Assembly: GCA_021734025.1 (NCBI GenBank)
Contig: JAIPJS010000010.1
Coordinates: 78,204 to 142,203 of the forward strand
DNA: 64,000 bases
Reading direction: 5' to 3'
DNA from: Candidatus Neomarinimicrobiota bacterium
GTDB lineage: Bacteria > Fidelibacterota > JAANXI01
Shown: piece by piece, positions 63,423 to 64,000 of the stretch
Layout: every line of letters starts with the position of its first letter
Numbering within the stretch: the stretch's first letter is position 1
Notes under the pieces: generated by a model
Databases searched by the model: none
What the model was told of the DNA's origin: nothing
What the model saw: the letters and a program-made list of their open reading frames with translations, nothing else
Position numbers and translations under genes: made by a program

Positions 63423-64000
63423 ATGAATTCATTTTTCAGAGTCATTATGAGCGGAATCATCGGAATGTTATTCACTTCCACGATCTTCGGTGCATCCGGG
63501 GAGAAGATCAGCTCACTTGAAAAACAGATTGACCGAAAATATCAGGTCATCGGAGAAAAATATCCGGAGTATACGGTCGATGGGGAATGGAAATTCCGGG
63601 AAAAGCCGAACTGGTTTTCCGGGTTTATCGGGGGACAGTACTGGCTCACATACGAATTGACAGGCAAACAGAAATATAAAGAGTGGGCCCTCGCCAGAGC
63701 GGATCACTTACTTCAATTTGCCGACCTGGACAACACTCACGATATGGGATTCATCTTTTTGCCGACGGCAGTACGCTCCTACAAAGAAACGGGACAAGAG
63801 AAATACCGCAAGGCAGGAATTCAGGCCGCGGAAATGCTGGCCAAACGATTCAATGAGAACGGCGAATTTATCCGGGCGTGGGGGAAGCTGGGCACGCCGG
63901 AAAAAGCTGGCTGGATGATAATCGATACGATGATGAACCTGGAACTGCTGTTCTGGGCTGCGGAAGAGACCGGCAACTGGGAATACTACGATATCGCGTA
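63423..64000 (+). CDS. GH88-family unsaturated glucuronyl hydrolase, N-terminal part (runs off window)
   Basis: 192 codons seen from the ATG at 63423 to the window edge, open to the end. Signal peptide ending FGASG. The (alpha/alpha)6 barrel start is clear, with catalytic candidates Asp107 in THDMGF and Asp168 in IIDTMMN. The 61-residue spacing equals that of Asp88/Asp149 in Bacillus UGL. GH88 enzymes hydrate the unsaturated uronyl residue left by lyases on glucuronic-acid polymers. Alginate pathways normally do not need one, so it hints at another uronan being handled here. Confidence 0.88.
   Translation, partial: MNSFFRVIMSGIIGMLFTSTIFGASGEKISSLEKQIDRKYQVIGEKYPEYTVDGEWKFREKPNWFSGFIGGQYWLTYELTGKQKYKEWALARADHLLQFADLDNTHDMGFIFLPTAVRSYKETGQEKYRKAGIQAAEMLAKRFNENGEFIRAWGKLGTPEKAGWMIIDTMMNLELLFWAAEETGNWEYYDIA

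Noticed and set aside
1..64000. CRISPR array
   Set aside because: No regularly spaced short direct repeats were seen; the only repeats are protein-level modules, IS ends and the short pair next to the tRNA.
1..64000. In-frame UGA selenocysteine codons, prompted by the tRNA-Sec
   Set aside because: Gene ends checked coincide with normal family ends or ATGA/GTGA overlaps; no conserved sequence continuing past a TGA was recognised.

Overview
The window looks like a chromosome segment of a Gram-negative bacterium of the FCB superphylum. Several secreted proteins end in a type IX-like C-terminal sorting domain with a YPNPFNP-type motif. There are PorV/PorQ-like outer membrane proteins, a TonB-dependent receptor with a carboxypeptidase-regulatory-like N-terminus but no SusD partner, a short RpoD without region 1.1, and a LapA/LapB pair. 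This combination fits lineages such as Calditrichota, Marinimicrobia or Ignavibacteria better than classical Bacteroidetes. That placement is inference from protein style, not a tree.

Left part (1-34421, mostly core). The window opens inside an AddB-like helicase-nuclease gene. Next comes a four-gene synthase-type exopolysaccharide operon (1425-9420): a processive GT2 synthase, a TPR/outer-membrane barrel protein, a membrane-anchored glycoside hydrolase with a decayed deacetylase domain, and a lipoprotein with a second decayed deacetylase domain. A VTE5-VTE6-like isoprenoid kinase fusion (minus strand) and an AddA-like helicase-nuclease follow. An ECF sigma / anti-sigma / two Spy-CpxP-like protein operon (14994-17085) precedes nadC and an unknown lipoprotein. 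On the minus strand lie an L,D-transpeptidase-fold protein and an M99 (Csd4-like) carboxypeptidase, a probable peptidoglycan-trimming, cell-shape pair. Then come a serine-biosynthesis operon (serB, class V aminotransferase, serA) ending in gatB, a small coiled-coil protein, a CapA-like protein, rpoD, an M23 peptidase with a strong terminator, and a miaB-lapA-lapB-SPOR operon.

Boundary (34422-36434). A selenocysteine tRNA gene (anticodon UCA) is followed by an intact IS4-family element whose inverted repeats and perfect 9-bp target duplication can be read directly.

Right part (36435-64000, accessory). This is an alginate/uronan utilisation island: a FadR-type regulator, a PL17 oligoalginate lyase, an MFS uronate permease and an SDR reductase; then a TonB-dependent receptor, a secreted protein with a sorting tail and two outer-membrane barrel proteins; then a run of secreted beta-helix proteins (558, 1399, 912 and 637 aa), one of them a clear PL6 lyase with its catalytic Lys and Arg; then an Nramp-fold transporter lacking the metal-binding motifs, an alginate-lyase-superfamily lipoprotein and the start of a GH88 unsaturated glucuronyl hydrolase. 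The likely flow is surface depolymerisation by the beta-helix lyases, TonB-driven oligomer uptake, periplasmic cleavage to unsaturated monomers by the PL17, PL5/PL38-like and GH88 enzymes, import by the MFS (and perhaps the Nramp-like) carrier, and reduction to 2-keto-3-deoxygluconate by the SDR. KDG kinase and KDPG aldolase are not in the window. A FadR-consensus operator lies between the -35 and -10 of the probable PL17 promoter.

Starts were chosen from Shine-Dalgarno spacing, overlaps and signal peptides. Protein calls rest on motif reading, not database searches.
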